In this document: in pieces, positions 62,510-64,000 of the stretch
How positions within the stretch are numbered: position 1 is the first letter of the stretch
How the letters are laid out: each line of letters begins with the position of its first letter
NCBI RefSeq assembly: GCF_014201875.1
Contig: NZ_JACHFL010000011.1
Coordinates: forward strand, 87,929 to 151,928
Direction: 5' to 3'
Length of the DNA: 64,000 bases
DNA from: Deinococcus humi
GTDB lineage: Bacteria > Deinococcota > Deinococci > Deinococcales > Deinococcaceae
Notes under the pieces: model-generated
What the model was told of the DNA's origin: nothing
What the model saw: the letters and a program-made list of their open reading frames with translations, nothing else
Databases searched by the model: none
Position numbers and translations under genes: made by a program

Positions 62510-62700
62510 GGTTCTGTCAAGTTAATCGGACAGCATGTGAATAATGAGTTTAGATGTCTTGGAACTCGACTGGATCTTCCAAGAACTGGGCCAAAACATG
62601 CTTAGTATTATGTTCTTATATAAATAGAGTTCAATCTATTAATTTAAAAACTACTAATATAAAGTAACATGGGTCACTAAACACTCAACTTGACAGAACC
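62510..62700. mobile_element. 191-bp MITE-like element, copy 2
   Basis: The ends GGTTCTGTCAAGTTAAT (62510) and CTCAACTTGACAGAACC (to 62700) form inverted repeats. Length is again exactly 191 bp. Read in reverse, it shares tttag, catgttactttat and aactcat, ttcacatg blocks with copy 1 in the same order. It is very AT-rich inside and ends 26 bases before the defence-type gene, so it may supply or alter its promoter. Confidence 0.8.
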
Positions 62701-62726
62701 GTCATAGGAGAGGCGAGCCGGATATT

Positions 62727-63914
62727 GTGGAAGACGTGACCCCGCCTGTTGCGCCCCAAGCCTTGGAGTCCCTGCCCACCTGGCTCTCCCAACCAATCGA
62801 GAAAAGCCCAAATCCTCCCGTTGACCCTCGCCTGCAGGGCCTGCCGTACCACGAGCTAAGCTGGCAGGATTTTGAACGGCTGTGTCTCCGCCTCGCCCAC
62901 CGAGACACAGCCGTCGAGGGCTGCCGCCTCTATGGTGAGCAGGGCGACGCACAGGCAGGTATCGACCTATACGCGCGTGAGCTCGACGGTGAAAAGTACG
63001 TGGTGTATCAGTGCAAGCGCGTCAAGGAGTTCGGTCCTGCAAACATCAAAGCAGCTGTCGACAAATTCTTAGAAGCAGATGGATTTGTGAGGCGTGATCG
63101 GATCTCCATTTTCGTGTTGTGCACGATGGAAAGCCTGCGGGGACAGCAGCGGGACGACATGTTCCGCGACCAGCAGGAGGCGCTAAAAGCCCACAACATC
63201 GAATTTAAACGTTGGGATGCGGACGAATTAAACCGCTTCCTTAAAGAGGCGCCTGAAGTTGTGGACGACTTCTTCGGGCGTCCCTGGGTCGAGGCTTTTT
63301 GCGGCAAAGATGCGGCTCTCGCTCTTGGTAATCGTCTCGACGCCCCAAACTTTCTACAATTGCGTCAGGGGCTCTGCTCGTTCTACGCCTCGGTATTTGA
63401 GCAACATGACTCTGGTGTAGCTCTGACTGACGCCACTCGTGTCCGTGCGCCGTCGCTTCGTGAAAGATTCATCCTACCTGACATTCTCGATACGCCTCCC
63501 GACAGTCTGCCTAACGAACTGCCTTACAGCCCAGATGAAATAGAACTCGAAGCCGAGGATGAACCTGATGCGAGGCGCCACCGCCGGGAAGGACGCACCA
63601 TTCGTGTCTCGTCCGACAACCGGCGGCGGGAACTGGAGAGCTGGCTGATTGAGCACGATGCTCACGTGATCCTCGGGGGACCTGGCTCCGGCAAGAGCAC
63701 TTTGCTGCGTTTCTTGGCCCTTGATCTGCTTAACGACGCGCCACAACTGGCGCAGGTGGCGGCCCGATGGGGTCAATATATTCCGGTGTGGGTTCCGTTC
63801 GCGTTCTGGACGCGCGTGATCTCGTTTGAGGACAAGGACACCGTTTCCCTCCACGAAGTCATGAAGCGGTGGTTGCATGCCTTCAATGCTCAAGACCTTG
63901 CGCCGTGGGATTGA
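62727..63914 (+). CDS. Nuclease-NACHT NTPase, truncated by IS3-type insertion
   Basis: The GTG at 62727 follows AGGAG. The 395-residue product begins with a restriction-endonuclease-like (Mrr/PD-(D/E)xK) domain: ELSWQDFERLCLRLA (Glu50), QGDAQAGIDLYARE (Asp80) and YVVYQCKRVKEF (Gln95, Lys97). A NACHT/STAND NTPase then starts with VILGGPGSGKSTLLRFLALD (Lys323 in the P-loop). After RWLHAFNAQDLAPWD it stops where an IS3-like end begins (TGAGCC...). NACHT proteins with a nuclease effector are known phage-defence proteins of over 800 residues, so the sensor part and most of the NTPase are missing. It is probably inactive. Confidence 0.8.
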   Translation: MEDVTPPVAPQALESLPTWLSQPIEKSPNPPVDPRLQGLPYHELSWQDFERLCLRLAHRDTAVEGCRLYGEQGDAQAGIDLYARELDGEKYVVYQCKRVKEFGPANIKAAVDKFLEADGFVRRDRISIFVLCTMESLRGQQRDDMFRDQQEALKAHNIEFKRWDADELNRFLKEAPEVVDDFFGRPWVEAFCGKDAALALGNRLDAPNFLQLRQGLCSFYASVFEQHDSGVALTDATRVRAPSLRERFILPDILDTPPDSLPNELPYSPDEIELEAEDEPDARRHRREGRTIRVSSDNRRRELESWLIEHDAHVILGGPGSGKSTLLRFLALDLLNDAPQLAQVAARWGQYIPVWVPFAFWTRVISFEDKDTVSLHEVMKRWLHAFNAQDLAPWD

Positions 63915-64000
63915 GCCAGTTTTGAGTCGGTGGAGTTAAGCCTCACCATAGGAGGCAACCCCATGACGACCAGAAACACCTACACCGCCGAATTCAAACG
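63912..64000 (+). mobile_element. Left end of an IS3-like element (runs past window)
   Basis: TGAGCCAGTTTTGAGTCGGT starts at 63912 right at the break in the NACHT gene and is followed by a ribosome site (AGGAGG) and a transposase start. The right end lies outside the window. Confidence 0.6.
63963..64000 (+). CDS. IS3-type transposase OrfA, partial
   Basis: Only MTTRNTYTAEFKR is visible before the window ends. This is the usual opening of IS3-family OrfA proteins (Y-T-x-EFK). The AGGAGG site lies about ten bases upstream of the ATG. Confidence 0.6.
   Translation, partial: MTTRNTYTAEFK

Overview
The window looks like accessory DNA, perhaps plasmid or genomic-island sequence, from a Deinococcus-type bacterium. 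This is inferred from GC-rich codon use, many secreted lipoproteins, BTAD-type regulators and dense IS6/IS5 elements. There is no rRNA, tRNA, replication gene or housekeeping operon to anchor it.

Layout. At 0-8 kb there is a GAF-domain fragment, a lipoprotein with a seven-repeat VCBS propeller, a frameshifted CoiA-like gene, a transglutaminase-like protein and three tandem tail-collar (microcystin-dependent) proteins. At 8.2-20.5 kb there is a RiPP-like locus. It has two short precursor peptides with the same lasso-type leader (Y-x2-P, G at +9, T at +15). One of them, at 13609-13788 on the minus strand, is only 59 residues long and easily missed. The locus also has two PqqD-like recognition proteins, a nucleotidyltransferase fused to a lasso B2-like cysteine peptidase, an HPr-kinase-like kinase and the N-terminus of a second one. 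No lasso cyclase (asparagine-synthetase-like) is present. Each precursor lies directly upstream of a lipoprotein, and the lipoproteins share an N-terminal domain. An IS6-family element cuts the locus off at 20526.

At 21.4-36.1 kb there is a divergently transcribed carbohydrate (probably mannoside) utilisation locus: GntR regulator, FGGY kinase, two dehydrogenases, then mannose-6-phosphate isomerase, AGE epimerase, ROK kinase, an ABC importer and a GH38-like alpha-mannosidase. Two matching GntR-type operators sit in the divergent promoter region. At 36-53 kb there is an IS-ridden mosaic. It holds gene fragments (antiporter, SDR, quinone reductase, BTAD regulator), a TetR/SDR pair, a phospholipase D-like protein, three paralogous carboxypeptidase-regulatory-like exported proteins (one broken by a nonsense codon) and other exported proteins. 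At 53-58.7 kb there are two BTAD/AAA regulators in tandem, the second lacking the TPR half. At 58.7-64 kb there are two copies of a 191-bp MITE, an IS5-type element carrying a small immunity-like gene, a PIN/excisionase-type toxin-antitoxin pair, a tyrosine recombinase and a nuclease-NACHT defence-type gene that stops at an IS3-type insertion.

How the parts work together. The sugar locus is a self-contained uptake and catabolism unit. The RiPP-like locus appears to make and export a leader-tagged, possibly phosphorylated peptide linked to surface lipoproteins. This last idea is inference and is the most interesting part of the window.
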